Part shown: piece after piece, positions 18,898 to 27,296 of the stretch
How the letters are laid out: the number at the start of each line of letters is the position of its first letter
Numbering within the stretch: position 1 is the first letter of the stretch
NCBI GenBank assembly: GCA_964645625.1
Contig: CAZYAI010000004.1
Location: forward strand, 1 to 64,000
DNA: 64,000 nucleotides
Direction of reading: 5' to 3'
Source: AB-137-C09 sp964645625
GTDB lineage: Bacteria > Pseudomonadota > Zetaproteobacteria > Mariprofundales > Mariprofundaceae
Translations under genes and position numbers: made by a program
The notes under the pieces: generated by a model
Database searches by the model: none
What the model was told of the DNA's origin: nothing
The model's input: the letters and a program-made list of their open reading frames with translations, nothing else

Positions 18898-19564
18898 ATC
18901 ATAATTCCCTGAAGAATGGGTCTCTATTTCTACCGCCGAGACTATCAATCAAGCTGTATGGAAACAAGCTCGTAATCCCCTGAAGAATGGGTCTCTATTT
19001 CTACTATGGGCCTTTGGCGAATGCTATGAAACATGGTCAGTCGTAATCCCCTGAAGAACGGGTCTCTATTTCTACTGACACTGACAGCCATCTTGAGGAA
19101 CAGCTAGCGTCGTAATCCCCTAAAGAACGGGTCTCTATTTCTACACGCGCTATACGATAATGATCGCGCTGATGTTTCGTCGTAATCCCCTGAAGAACGA
19201 GTCTCTATTTCTACGTATAATGTATATAGTAATTATCAAAAATGGGCGCAGTCGTAATCCCCTGAAGAACGGGTCTCTATTTCTACCGTGGTCCCCCCAT
19301 TGGAAGAAAACAACGTTGTGTCGTAATCCCCTGAAGAACGGGTCTCTATTTCTACAGCAGGTAGCTTGCTAGTGTGCCCTTTCTCAATAGGTCGTAATCC
19401 CCTGAAGAACGGGTCTCTATTTCTACTGAACGCCGCTTGCGGTAATCTTAGCGAATAGTCGTAATCCCCTGAAGAACGGGTCTCTATTTCTACTGTGTAA
19501 CGCCAGCGGGAATAAGCAATTCTTAACGGTCGTAATCCCCTGAAGAACGGGTCTCTATTTCTAC
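18898..19564 (-). CRISPR. CRISPR array, 10 repeats of 36 bp and 9 spacers, no cas genes in the window
   Basis: Repeats start at 18898, 18969, 19040, 19109, 19179, 19251, 19320, 19391, 19458 and 19529. On the plus strand the repeat begins GTCGTAATCCCC and ends CTCTATTTCTAC. Spacers are 31-36 bp. The repeat at 18898 is degenerate, 18969 has two changes (one shared with 18898), and 19109 and 19179 have single changes; the five from 19251 on are identical. Decay therefore lies at the left, so the leader is at the right and transcription runs on the minus strand. I do not assign a type from the repeat. Neighbours are pqiA and corB. Confidence 0.97.
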
Positions 19565-19690
19565 TGCTCACCCCTAAAAAGCAACTTAAAATCAAATACT
19601 TGCAAGAGCACTTTCCAAGATTTTTTTAAACTCAAAAGTTGGCTGTAGTAGGCGGTACTTTGGCGCACGTTTAACACCTTGTCAATCATC
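19565..19690 (-). promoter_or_regulatory. Probable CRISPR leader
   Basis: AT-rich stretch abutting the identical repeats of the array. Read on the minus strand it contains TTTAAAAAAATCTTGG, CTTGCAAGTATTTG and runs of T before the first repeat, as leaders often do. It has no coding potential. The assignment follows from the decay gradient of the repeats. Confidence 0.65.
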
Positions 19691-19718
19691 ACAGCAACCA
19701 GCTTCATCATAACCTTTG

Positions 19719-19803
19719 ACTTCCCTTTTAAGACGGGACGCATGTGCACGACAACACCATCATGTAACTCCTGTGTTGGGTTTCGTGCCTCAACCCAACC
19801 TAC
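19719..19803 (-). repeat. ~86-bp dispersed repeat (copy 1, inverted to 23441)
   Basis: On the minus strand it begins GTAGGTTGGGTTGAGGCACG and ends with CCCGTCTTAAAAGGGAAGT. It matches 23441-23526 over 86 bases with roughly eight differences. The two copies are inverted and enclose corB, ypjD and the insertion sequence. Immediately right of it (from 19806) lies a single hairpin like hairpin B of the 84-bp array. The rest of the 19691-19931 gap shows no gene. Confidence 0.85.
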
Positions 19804-19931
19804 GATGCCGCATCAAGTGCCGTATAACCAAGGAAAAACATATCTTGCGTAACATCAACTTTTTCATCATCTGCGTTAATCTGCGTAATCTGCGGATAAT
19901 AAAATAAGCACACACACCTCAACCTCAAACC

Positions 19932-21188
19932 TCAATGACTTTCTTCGACGAGCTTTTTGACGGTTATATCGTGAATATCGTGTTCTTTATCCCACTTTAA
20001 TTCAATCAACGCATCAGGGAAGCGCATACTTAGATCACCGTCAGGTTGTTTACCCAAGGTGGAAACGACCAAACCACCAATGGTGGTAGCGCGGTCTTCG
20101 GGCAAGGCTGTGGATAGCATACGGTTAATATCGTGCAGGCTGGCTGTGGCTGATACCTGCCAAGCGTCGCCTTTGGCTTTAATCTCCTGACTTGGTGCGA
20201 GGTCAGATTCATCTTGAATCTCACCCACGATGCTTTCCAAAATATCTTCCAGTGTAATCAAACCCTCAATATCACCATATTCATCCACGACAATCGCCAT
20301 ATGCTCCTGACGTTGCTGAAAATCGACCAATTGCGCCATCGCATTTTGATTGTTGGGAATATAATAAGGCTCGCGTAATGTGAGGGCATGCAAGGTATTA
20401 TCTTCTGGCGTAGCAAGCATGGTGAACAAATCACGCAGGTGAACAATGCCCAAAATGTTATCTTTGCGTTCACTGTACACAGGATGCCGCGAATAAGGGC
20501 TTTGCAGCACCGCCTCTTGGCACGCTTTCAATGCCATATCCACGTTCAACGAATGTATATTATTGCGTGGTGTCATCAAAGCTTTAACAGGGATTTGCGC
20601 TAAGCGTAGATTACCCGCCAACATACGTTGGTGAGGAGCATCCAAGTAACCACTGCTGGCACTCATGTGAATCAATGCCGTTAGCTCTTGGCGACTTAAA
20701 CCTGCTTTGCGATGATCGTTAATCCCCATCATGCGCCGCACCAAACGAACGCTCCACTGCATCAGCCCAATAAAAGGAAAAAACAATTGACTGAATCGTT
20801 GCAGCCACGGAGCAATCGCACACGCCAGCGTTTCGGCATGGACGACAGCAATCGTCTTCGGTAACAACTCGGAGAACATCACAATAATAATCGTCATGGC
20901 AACGGTAGCATAAACAATGCCCGCATCGCCAAAAGCTTCAACCATCACCACGGCAGTTAAACTCGAAGCGGCAAAATTGACGAAGTTATTACCCAACAAA
21001 ATCGCGGCAAGCATGCGGTCAGGGTTGGCAAGCAATGCTTCCGCCGCTTTTGCACCACGGTTTCCTTCTTGTTGTAATACACGCAACGTAGCACGACGAC
21101 TATGGGTAAGTGCCGTTTCTGTGCCAGAAAAAACTGCCGATAAGATAATAAAAAGCAGCAATAAAGCCGCAGATAACCAAGGATCCAT
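19932..21188 (-). CDS. CorB/YfjD-like CNNM-CBS transporter (HlyC/CorC family)
   Basis: A 418-residue membrane protein with an N-terminal CNNM (DUF21) domain of about four helices (residues 1-150, with SGTETALTHS), a pair of CBS domains (about 200-320, with LMTPRNNI, ILGIVHLRDL and MAIVVDEYGDIEGLITLEDILE) and a C-terminal CorC_HlyC domain. The family takes part in magnesium and cobalt efflux or resistance. The adjacent ypjD homologue is its usual neighbour in proteobacteria. Confidence 0.92.
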   Translation of the reverse strand: MDPWLSAALLLLFIILSAVFSGTETALTHSRRATLRVLQQEGNRGAKAAEALLANPDRMLAAILLGNNFVNFAASSLTAVVMVEAFGDAGIVYATVAMTIIIVMFSELLPKTIAVVHAETLACAIAPWLQRFSQLFFPFIGLMQWSVRLVRRMMGINDHRKAGLSRQELTALIHMSASSGYLDAPHQRMLAGNLRLAQIPVKALMTPRNNIHSLNVDMALKACQEAVLQSPYSRHPVYSERKDNILGIVHLRDLFTMLATPEDNTLHALTLREPYYIPNNQNAMAQLVDFQQRQEHMAIVVDEYGDIEGLITLEDILESIVGEIQDESDLAPSQEIKAKGDAWQVSATASLHDINRMLSTALPEDRATTIGGLVVSTLGKQPDGDLSMRFPDALIELKWDKEHDIHDITVKKLVEESH

Positions 21189-21264
21189 ACAATAACTGTT
21201 ACCGTGTTACAATGATTTTACACCTGAATGTCGCGGTGTTTTGTGTCCTATTGTGGGGATTAGG

Positions 21265-22080
21265 TTACATCCATGAGTGAACCATTTTCACACCAAAATA
21301 CGCCAACAGCAGCAAGGCATAAGCAGATAACACCATTTTACTGGCAAAACGACCGCTCCAACCAGCACGACGATGCTGCACCAACAACACCACGATGGTA
21401 GCAAAAGAGAGTAACGCAAGAATGACTTTGTGGTTTAAAATAGCAAAGTGAGAGAACTCAAACCATTGCCAACTCAAACCAGAAACAATACTTAGCGCAA
21501 TCAATCCTGCTGACCATTGCAATACAGCCAACATCATGCGCTCTAGATCAATCAACGAAGGAAGAAAGTTAAAGGTTGCCGTCAAACGTTTACGGCGCAG
21601 CGCGTGATCAAGCAATAGATGCATCCAAGCATAAAATGCTGCCATCGTAAGTACCGCATAAGCCAACATAGAAATCATTAAATGCCCTGTTTCTAGCAAA
21701 GAGCTGGTATGAATCACACCATCTATATCCCCATTCGACAAAAACGGAATCGCCAACAAAGGTAGTGCTGTAACAGGCAAAAGGAACAAGCCTAAGCCTT
21801 GAATACCAAAACGAAAAAGACCAATAAGATACATGCACTGCACCAACAACGTAGCAACGGCAGCAGAAGCAGGAAGGGTAAAATGAATCATCCGTGCGCT
21901 AATGGGTTCTAGCACCATAATACCCGAGGCAGTCATAAACACCGAAGCAATAAGCAAGCCAAATAATAAAGATTCATCGTTGGGGGTAAACGATGGTTGA
22001 CCTTGCGCCCTACGCCACACCAAGACCGTACCAAGCAAACTGATTAGACCCGCAAAAGGGAAAAGATAAATACCATTCAT
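21265..22080 (-). CDS. ypjD: CcsA/YpjD-family cytochrome c assembly-like membrane protein
   Basis: A 271-residue protein with eight or so hydrophobic helices, family of inner membrane protein YpjD, related to the heme-handling CcsA/HemX proteins. The second half has the conserved His and Trp positions of the fold (HLMISMLAYAVL, SGLSWQWFEFSHF, LNHKVILALLSF). Role in heme delivery is family inference. The ISAs1 element is inserted 53 bp upstream of its start and may have replaced its promoter. Confidence 0.88.
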   Translation of the reverse strand: MNGIYLFPFAGLISLLGTVLVWRRAQGQPSFTPNDESLLFGLLIASVFMTASGIMVLEPISARMIHFTLPASAAVATLLVQCMYLIGLFRFGIQGLGLFLLPVTALPLLAIPFLSNGDIDGVIHTSSLLETGHLMISMLAYAVLTMAAFYAWMHLLLDHALRRKRLTATFNFLPSLIDLERMMLAVLQWSAGLIALSIVSGLSWQWFEFSHFAILNHKVILALLSFATIVVLLVQHRRAGWSGRFASKMVLSAYALLLLAYFGVKMVHSWM

Positions 22081-22133
22081 GCGTCATTTCTAACTACTCC
22101 ACAAGCTGCTGGCAAGTGACTTTATCATTATGG

Positions 22134-23344
22134 ACAGGGCAATCGCATTAAAATTCCCTGCACTCCTAGCCGTCAGAGTGACGATTGCTATCACGCGGTA
22201 ATGAGTACTACAGATAACAAACCCGCGATCTTGTCCTATTTTGCTGATATTCCTGACCCTCGAATTAATAGGAAGAAATTGCACAAGCTTGAGGACATTT
22301 TCTTCATGACGTTGTGTGCTGTGATATGTGGAGCTGACAACTGGGTTGCCATAGCGAGCTTCGCCAAAGCGAAAAAAGACTGGTTTACCGAACTCCTTGG
22401 ACTGGAGAATGGCACACCTTCGCATGATACATTTGGTGATGTTTTCGGTATGATAGACCAAAATAAATTTGCAGATTGTTTTAGTCGATGGAGTTCAGAA
22501 CTGGTTTCTTCGATGCATGGGGAAGTCATCAATATTGATGGTAAATGCTTACGGCGAAGCATTGATCGGGCATCGAATAAATCCGCCATCCATATGGTCA
22601 GTGCTTGGGCAGCAAACAACCAGCTTGTGCTTGCCCAGCAGCAGGTGGATGAGAAGTCAAATGAAATCACAGCGATTCCGAAATTGCTGACGCAGCTGGA
22701 TATCCAAGGGTGTGTGGTGACGATTGATGCTATGGGGTGTCAGCATGAGATCGCTAGACAAATTGTTGAGTCTGACGGGGACTATATGCTCAGCCTAAAA
22801 GGGAACCAGAGCAGCTTGAATGAAGATGTCCGAACGTACTTTGAATCAGAGGAAACGATGCCTCCGATTGGCAGTCAGCAGGTTGATGGAGACCATGGGC
22901 GAATTGAGACCAGAACCGTCAAAGTTTCTTCCGATATTGACTGGTTGAGGCAACGGCATCCGCAATGGGCAGGCCTGAAAAGCGTGGTTTCTGTGACATC
23001 GAAGCGCGAGATTGGAACTATCGAGTCAGAGGAAACACGTTATTTTATCAGTAGTTTACACGCTGACGATCCATCTATGTCTGGTCGGGTGGCGCGATCC
23101 CACTGGGGAGTAGAAAACAGGCTTCACTGGGTGTTGGATTGTGCCTTTGATGAAGATAATAATAGAACCAGAAAGGGGCACAGCGCGGCTAATCTCGCAG
23201 TCGTTCGTCACATGGCACTGAATATGCTGAAGGCAGATAAATCCATCAAACTTGGAATAAAGAACAAGCGACTACGGGCAGGGTGGGATCACAATTACAT
23301 GCTCAAGGTCATCGGCGGGTGAGATTTTAATGCGATTGCCCTGT
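22134..23344 (+). mobile_element. Intact ISAs1-family insertion sequence, 1211 bp
   Basis: Terminal inverted repeats are 21 bp and perfect: ACAGGGCAATCG... at 22134-22154 and its complement at 23324-23344. The 8-bp direct repeat CATTATGG flanks the element at 22126-22133 and 23345-23352, which shows a clean insertion. It carries one full-length transposase gene. The ends, duplication length and transposase agree with the ISAs1 family. Confidence 0.95.
22201..23322 (+). CDS. ISAs1-family transposase
   Basis: DDE transposase of 373 residues that would move the element around it. The N-terminus (SYFADIPDPR..KKLHKLEDI) is the DDE_Tnp_1-associated domain of ISAs1-like proteins. The catalytic domain shows INIDGKCLRRS, VTIDAMGCQHEIA and the C-terminal HWGVENRLHWVLDCAFDEDNNR motif with the final acidic residue. 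No stop or frameshift interrupts it. The start has no strong ribosome-binding site, as is usual for transposases. Confidence 0.95.
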   Translation: MSTTDNKPAILSYFADIPDPRINRKKLHKLEDIFFMTLCAVICGADNWVAIASFAKAKKDWFTELLGLENGTPSHDTFGDVFGMIDQNKFADCFSRWSSELVSSMHGEVINIDGKCLRRSIDRASNKSAIHMVSAWAANNQLVLAQQQVDEKSNEITAIPKLLTQLDIQGCVVTIDAMGCQHEIARQIVESDGDYMLSLKGNQSSLNEDVRTYFESEETMPPIGSQQVDGDHGRIETRTVKVSSDIDWLRQRHPQWAGLKSVVSVTSKREIGTIESEETRYFISSLHADDPSMSGRVARSHWGVENRLHWVLDCAFDEDNNRTRKGHSAANLAVVRHMALNMLKADKSIKLGIKNKRLRAGWDHNYMLKVIGG

Positions 23345-23440
23345 CATTATGGATACTTTAAGCAGGACTACAGCACTATTTTAACGTTCCTAGCTTGCCT
23401 TTTAAGATGGTACAAAAGCAATATAGCCATGCGCAAAACC

Positions 23441-23526
23441 GTAGGTTGGGTTGAGGCACGAAACCTAACAAAGGAGCTACATGATGGTGTTGTAGTGTAC
23501 ATGCATCCCGTCTTAAAAGGGAAGTC
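23441..23526 (+). repeat. ~86-bp dispersed repeat (copy 2)
   Basis: Plus-strand copy of the element at 19719-19803. It starts GTAGGTTGGGTTGAGGCACG and ends TTAAAAGGGAAGT. The first 25 bases also occur, altered, at 31802-31828. Confidence 0.85.
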
Positions 23527-23543
23527 CACTTGCTTACCTGTCG

Positions 23544-23653
23544 TAGGGTGCGCTTGCGCACAAAAACACCGCTTACATCACCTCACCGTTTACCGTTATC
23601 CAATCAAACAACCATAAAACCCGAAACGCCAAATGGTGCGCAAGCGCACCCTA
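23544..23653. repeat. 110-bp element with 17-bp perfect terminal inverted repeats
   Basis: TAGGGTGCGCTTGCGCA at 23544-23560 is the exact reverse complement of 23637-23653. The 76 bases between hold no gene. Shorter versions of the same end (GGTGCGCCTGCGCACCCTA) occur near 31846-31864. It is a MITE-like or REP-like intergenic unit. Confidence 0.85.
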
Positions 23654-23805
23654 CCCTTGAGTTCAAAACCTCGTTTCTTCATTCACCCCAACATATTGAT
23701 ATTAAAGTATATTTACGAATAGCAGGTGAAGCAGCGTATAGAAACTATCAAGAGGATTAATTCTTATCTTACGAAACTGAATGCGAGTTCAACTGCATAT
23801 ACTTG

Positions 23806-24150
23806 TTAGTTGCTCTCGTCTTGCTCCCCTTTTGCTTTTTTCTTATTTTTATATTTTGAATACAAAGAAGCTCCGCAAGACACGGTCAATGCGGCTCCTG
23901 CTACACCAATCAGAATGGGGGCAGCAGTAACTATTACTGGCGCACTTACCACACCTAAAGATACACCTATAGCAGTAATTCCTGTTGGAGCAGCAATGGA
24001 TGCGCCAGCTCCAGCAACAGCAGCAGCTACTTTCGTTGCCTTTGCGACAGTATCAGCCTTATCAGCGATCTTTTCATGGTTTGTATCAATTGCTGACATT
24101 GCATCAGCAACTTTCCTTTTGATACCTAGACCTTTATCTTCATCCGACAT
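23806..24150 (-). CDS. Small Gly/Ala-rich membrane protein, unknown function
   Basis: A 114-residue protein I do not recognise. The N-terminal 40 residues are charged and helical; residues 45-100 form two long hydrophobic stretches rich in Ala, Gly and Val (AVAGAGASIAAPTGITAIGV and ILIGVAGAALTVSCGASLY), and the end is highly basic then acidic (KYKNKKKAKGEQDESN). The arrangement suggests a pair of membrane helices. The start at ATG 24150 has GGGGGGCG just before it; a GTG at 24177 is the alternative. The opposite strand is also open over the same length, a result of the Ala/Gly codons. It stands alone among repeats next to the IS. Confidence 0.5.
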   Translation of the reverse strand: MSDEDKGLGIKRKVADAMSAIDTNHEKIADKADTVAKATKVAAAVAGAGASIAAPTGITAIGVSLGVVSAPVIVTAAPILIGVAGAALTVSCGASLYSKYKNKKKAKGEQDESN

Positions 24151-24177
24151 TTCGCCCCCCAAAAGATCATTTTTCAC

Positions 24178-24529
24178 CTACTGAAATGTAGCACCTAAGT
24201 CTTGGATCCCTATTCCTTCAAAGGGATGAAAAAGGTAGACTATCCAACGAGTTAACCACTCAAAAAAACAGCTTTTATCTAAGCCAAACACTTACGTCAA
24301 AGTACTCATCACCTTCTGAATAGGAATACTTTTAGTCATTGCTGTCAAGGGTCATCGCTCGATGTTCTGTATATCATTTCTGATTTATTGATAAATGAAA
24401 GCAGGTCTTGGATGGATGCGATACATATCAAAACGATTCCTCGCACTAGCTTACCAGTTCTTTCTTCTCGCCTTGTAATACCAGCAGGCTATGATGCGGC
24501 GATAAAAGCTAGCTGGTAAGGAATGAATT
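24178..24529. other. Intergenic region upstream of the globin gene
   Basis: No gene is visible. The last 80 bases hold the inverted pair CTTACCAG (24450-24457) and CTGGTAAG (24513-24520), which could be an operator or hairpin just upstream of the globin start. Otherwise nothing is recognised. Confidence 0.4.
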
Positions 24530-24979
24530 ATGACGCATAAAACAAGCTTATTTGATACCGTAGGCGGGTTGCCTGTATTGCGTCAAGTTCACCATGAGTT
24601 TTACAATCGCTTGTATGCTCACGCTTGGTTAGGGCAGTATTTTGCTGGCACGAAGCAACACTTAATTGAAGAGAAGCAAACCATGTTTATGGCAGAAAAA
24701 ATGGGCGGACCTCATCGTTTTATTGGTCATGCACCTGAATTAGCACACCGCCGCATGTACATCCCTGACCGCTTGTTTAATCTGCGCCAAACAATTTTGC
24801 TAGAAACACTGCTGGATTGCGGGGTTGCCGAACCCTTGCGCGTGCGTTGGTTAAAAATTGATAACGCCTTTCGCCGCCATATTGTAAGTCAGTCCGCCGA
24901 GGCGTTTGCGCAACGCGACTTAGGGTATGAGCAGCCCTTAAACTTCCCCGCCCCTGTAGGATACGATGAAAAAGAGTAA
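24530..24979 (+). CDS. Truncated hemoglobin (bacteriophage-type 2/2 globin)
   Basis: A 149-residue protein of the truncated globin family. It begins SLFDTVGGLPVLRQVHHEFYNRLY (helix B with the B10 tyrosine region), has the GGP turn followed by the proximal histidine in PELAHRRM, and FNLRQTILLETLL in helix G. Truncated globins bind oxygen or NO and often serve NO detoxification or electron transfer. AAGGA precedes the ATG. The stop lies 14 bases inside rlmE, so the two are coupled. Confidence 0.88.
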   Translation: MTHKTSLFDTVGGLPVLRQVHHEFYNRLYAHAWLGQYFAGTKQHLIEEKQTMFMAEKMGGPHRFIGHAPELAHRRMYIPDRLFNLRQTILLETLLDCGVAEPLRVRWLKIDNAFRRHIVSQSAEAFAQRDLGYEQPLNFPAPVGYDEKE

Positions 24980-25595
24980 ACAAGCCCGCAAAACTTCTGC
25001 ATGGTTCCAACGTCACGCCCATGATCCGCATGTACGCAAGGCACAACGCGAAGGTAAACGTTCCCGCGCTGCATTCAAACTCACAGAAATCATGGAGCAA
25101 CATGGTTTACAGGCACACAAGGGGCAGGTAGTGGTTGACCTCGGCTGCGCGCCTGGCTCTTGGAGTGTCGAACTGGCTCGCGCAGTAGGTGCTGAAGGTT
25201 TGGTCATTGGTGTTGATTTATTACCAGTAAAAGCCATCGAAGGCGTACACGTAATTCAAGGCGATTTCACCAGTGCAGAAGGTCAGCAAGCGATTGCACA
25301 AGCATTGGCTGGTCGTGCCGTTGACATGGTTGTCTCCGACATGGCTCCCGAAATGAGCGGCAATAAATTAGTCGATCAAATGCGTATGATTGGCTTGAAT
25401 GAAATAAGCCTCTACTTTGCCCAACAGCATATGAGGAAAGGTGGCAGCTTGCTGATGAAAAGCTTTATGGGCGAAGGTTATGATGCATTTCGACGCACGC
25501 TGGGTCAGTCCTTTCAGCGCGTAAAACACATCAAACCCGCAGCCAGCCGCAGCAGTTCACCTGAGTTTTTTCTGCTTGCTGAGGGATTGAAATGA
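24966..25595 (+). CDS. rlmE: 23S rRNA (uridine2552-2'-O)-methyltransferase RlmE
   Basis: SAM-dependent 2'-O-methyltransferase (RrmJ/FtsJ family), 209 residues, the normal length. The Lys-Asp-Lys-Glu catalytic set is visible in SRAAFKL, VSDMAPEMSG, LLMKSFMGEG and SSPEFFLL. The SAM-binding motif is VDLGCAPGSWS. In many proteobacteria rlmE precedes ftsH; here it is followed by a cytochrome gene, with which it overlaps (ATGA). Confidence 0.96.
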   Translation: MKKSKQARKTSAWFQRHAHDPHVRKAQREGKRSRAAFKLTEIMEQHGLQAHKGQVVVDLGCAPGSWSVELARAVGAEGLVIGVDLLPVKAIEGVHVIQGDFTSAEGQQAIAQALAGRAVDMVVSDMAPEMSGNKLVDQMRMIGLNEISLYFAQQHMRKGGSLLMKSFMGEGYDAFRRTLGQSFQRVKHIKPAASRSSSPEFFLLAEGLK

Positions 25596-26800
25596 AACAC
25601 CTCCGTCACCAAAGTTTATGGGCAATCATCTGCTTGCTTGCAGGCTTCATGCTTATTGCGGCTTCATCGGAATTACCCGAACAGTATTGGCAGCAACCAG
25701 CAGCCGCATCCTCCAAACAGCATCATGACTGGTCGGATTTGGAAAAAGATTTGCGCCCAGAGGCCTGCGCTCAGTGCCATGATAGTCAGTTCCAAGCGTG
25801 GAAAAAAAGCCTCCACGCTCATGCCTATTCCGAGGGCATGATTGGTCAGTTCCCTGGCATGGGCAACCACAGTCGCGGTAATAACTGCTTGGTATGCCAT
25901 GCGCCGTTAAAAGAACAGCAATACCAAAATGATGACGATATGTTGGAATCGCTGAAGATTAAAATTCGCCAACCCGAAGGAGTGAATAGCGATGCTGATT
26001 TAGAACAAGCAACCGTACCACTACGCCATACAGGCGTGAGCTGTGCCGTGTGCCATGTGCGCGGCTTGCAACGTTTTGGTCCGCCACGCATGGGCAGCCA
26101 ACAAACAGGGCATATCAACACAGATGTGCATGGTGGTTTTACTGCAAGCAAAGCGTTTGAACAATCACAATTTTGCGCCTCTTGCCATCAATTCCCTCAA
26201 AGCAGCGCGATCAATGGCAAGCCATTAGAAAACACCATCAAAGAGTGGCAAGACAGCCCCTTTTCAGCCAAGGGTGTAACCTGCCAAACGTGCCATATGC
26301 CACGTCGCCGCCATGAGTTCAAAGGGATTCATGACCCTGCGATGGTACGTAAGGGCGTGGATATTAAACTGGAAAAGAAACATGGCATCGCCCAAATCAG
26401 CATCCATTCCGTTGCCGTAGGCCATGCCTTCCCCACCTACGTAACCCCCAAAGTCGTCGTTACTGCCACAGCGCGTGACCGTAACAACGTCGAGGTAAAA
26501 CAATGGCAGTGGGAAATCGTCCGTGAAGTAAGTTACCGTGCTGGAGCTTGGCAAGAGGCAAGAGATACGCGCATCATGCCTGATGAACGTAGGGTTTACC
26601 GTGCTGATGATGCACCGACAAACACTGCCACAGTGCAATTCCAAGTACGGGTGATTCCTGATGCCTTTTACCGTGGTGTTTACGAATCATTGTTGGCAGG
26701 CACGCCGTCTGAAAGGGCTGAAACCTTGCTAAAAACGGCATTGAAGCGCACCCATAGCAGTGAATTCGATCTATTTAACGACGTGGTAACACTGCGTTAG
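25592..26800 (+). CDS. Pentaheme c-type cytochrome (cytochrome c554-like)
   Basis: A 402-residue exported or membrane-anchored protein with an N-terminal hydrophobic helix (about residues 9-25). Five CxxCH heme-binding motifs occur at residues 59, 99, 151, 195 and 231, within a cytochrome c554-like region. The C-terminal 150 residues have no heme site and look beta-rich (KVVVTATARDRNNVEVKQW), with a VGHAFPTYVTPKVVV segment as found in multiheme cytochromes. It probably carries electrons in the periplasm; donor and acceptor are unknown. It starts in overlap with rlmE. Confidence 0.88.
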   Translation: MKHLRHQSLWAIICLLAGFMLIAASSELPEQYWQQPAAASSKQHHDWSDLEKDLRPEACAQCHDSQFQAWKKSLHAHAYSEGMIGQFPGMGNHSRGNNCLVCHAPLKEQQYQNDDDMLESLKIKIRQPEGVNSDADLEQATVPLRHTGVSCAVCHVRGLQRFGPPRMGSQQTGHINTDVHGGFTASKAFEQSQFCASCHQFPQSSAINGKPLENTIKEWQDSPFSAKGVTCQTCHMPRRRHEFKGIHDPAMVRKGVDIKLEKKHGIAQISIHSVAVGHAFPTYVTPKVVVTATARDRNNVEVKQWQWEIVREVSYRAGAWQEARDTRIMPDERRVYRADDAPTNTATVQFQVRVIPDAFYRGVYESLLAGTPSERAETLLKTALKRTHSSEFDLFNDVVTLR

Positions 26801-26909
26801 CAAAATACCATGATCGTCACTGACAAAAAAACGCACATCTACTTACCTTATCTCACTGATATTATCCACGCATGGTTATACACGTGACTTTTTTGAGTAG
26901 CAGCGCGTC

Positions 26910-27029
26910 ATTGCGGACTTGATCCGCAATCCAGAGAATAAAGAATGAATATTGGATCAAGCAAAGCATGACTTTATGATGCGCTATGCGACAATATTCC
27001 ATAGTACAGGGTCGCAAAACGCCATACCC
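26910..27029. repeat. Single hairpin A plus decayed palindromic unit
   Basis: ATTGCGGA, CTTGA loop, TCCGCAAT at 26910-26930 is the minus-strand form of hairpin A from the 84-bp array. At 26966-27029 follows a decayed copy of the ~99-bp palindromic repeat (GCATGACTTTATGATGCG, CGCAAAACGCCATACCC). Together they fill most of the 256-bp gap before bolA. Confidence 0.75.
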
Positions 27030-27056
27030 ACCACCACTGCATTTTAGAGGAAAATT

Positions 27057-27296
27057 ATGAACAACGATGAAATTTGCCAACGCATTCAAAGCTTATATCC
27101 GCAAGCGGAAGTCATGATTGCTGGCGCAGATTGTAATTTTGAAATCACGGTGATCAGTGAAGCATTTACAGGCATGTCTTTATTGACGCGCCAACGCAGT
27201 ATCATGAAGCTGTTTCATGATGCATTACACAGCGGTCAATGGCATGCCTTGACCATTAAAGCGCGCACACCAGATGAACAATCGCGCCAAGCATGA
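27057..27296 (+). CDS. BolA/IbaG-family protein
   Basis: A 79-residue BolA-fold protein, closer in size to IbaG than to BolA. These partner with monothiol glutaredoxins in iron-sulfur handling; a CGFS glutaredoxin is encoded at 43149. It has the class-II-like KH fold with the family's C-terminal basic SIMKLFHDALHSGQWHAL helix region. AGAGGAAAA precedes the ATG. Its stop overlaps the phzF-like gene. Confidence 0.85.
   Translation: MNNDEICQRIQSLYPQAEVMIAGADCNFEITVISEAFTGMSLLTRQRSIMKLFHDALHSGQWHALTIKARTPDEQSRQA

Noticed and set aside
19236..19595. Minus-strand frame of 119 codons across the CRISPR array
   Set aside because: It is made of translated repeats and spacers; the array explains it.
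23810..24184. Plus-strand 124-codon frame opposite the small Gly/Ala-rich protein
   Set aside because: The minus-strand frame has a better start context (GGGGGGCG before ATG) and a more natural composition with charged ends; the plus frame looks like its shadow. Not fully excluded.
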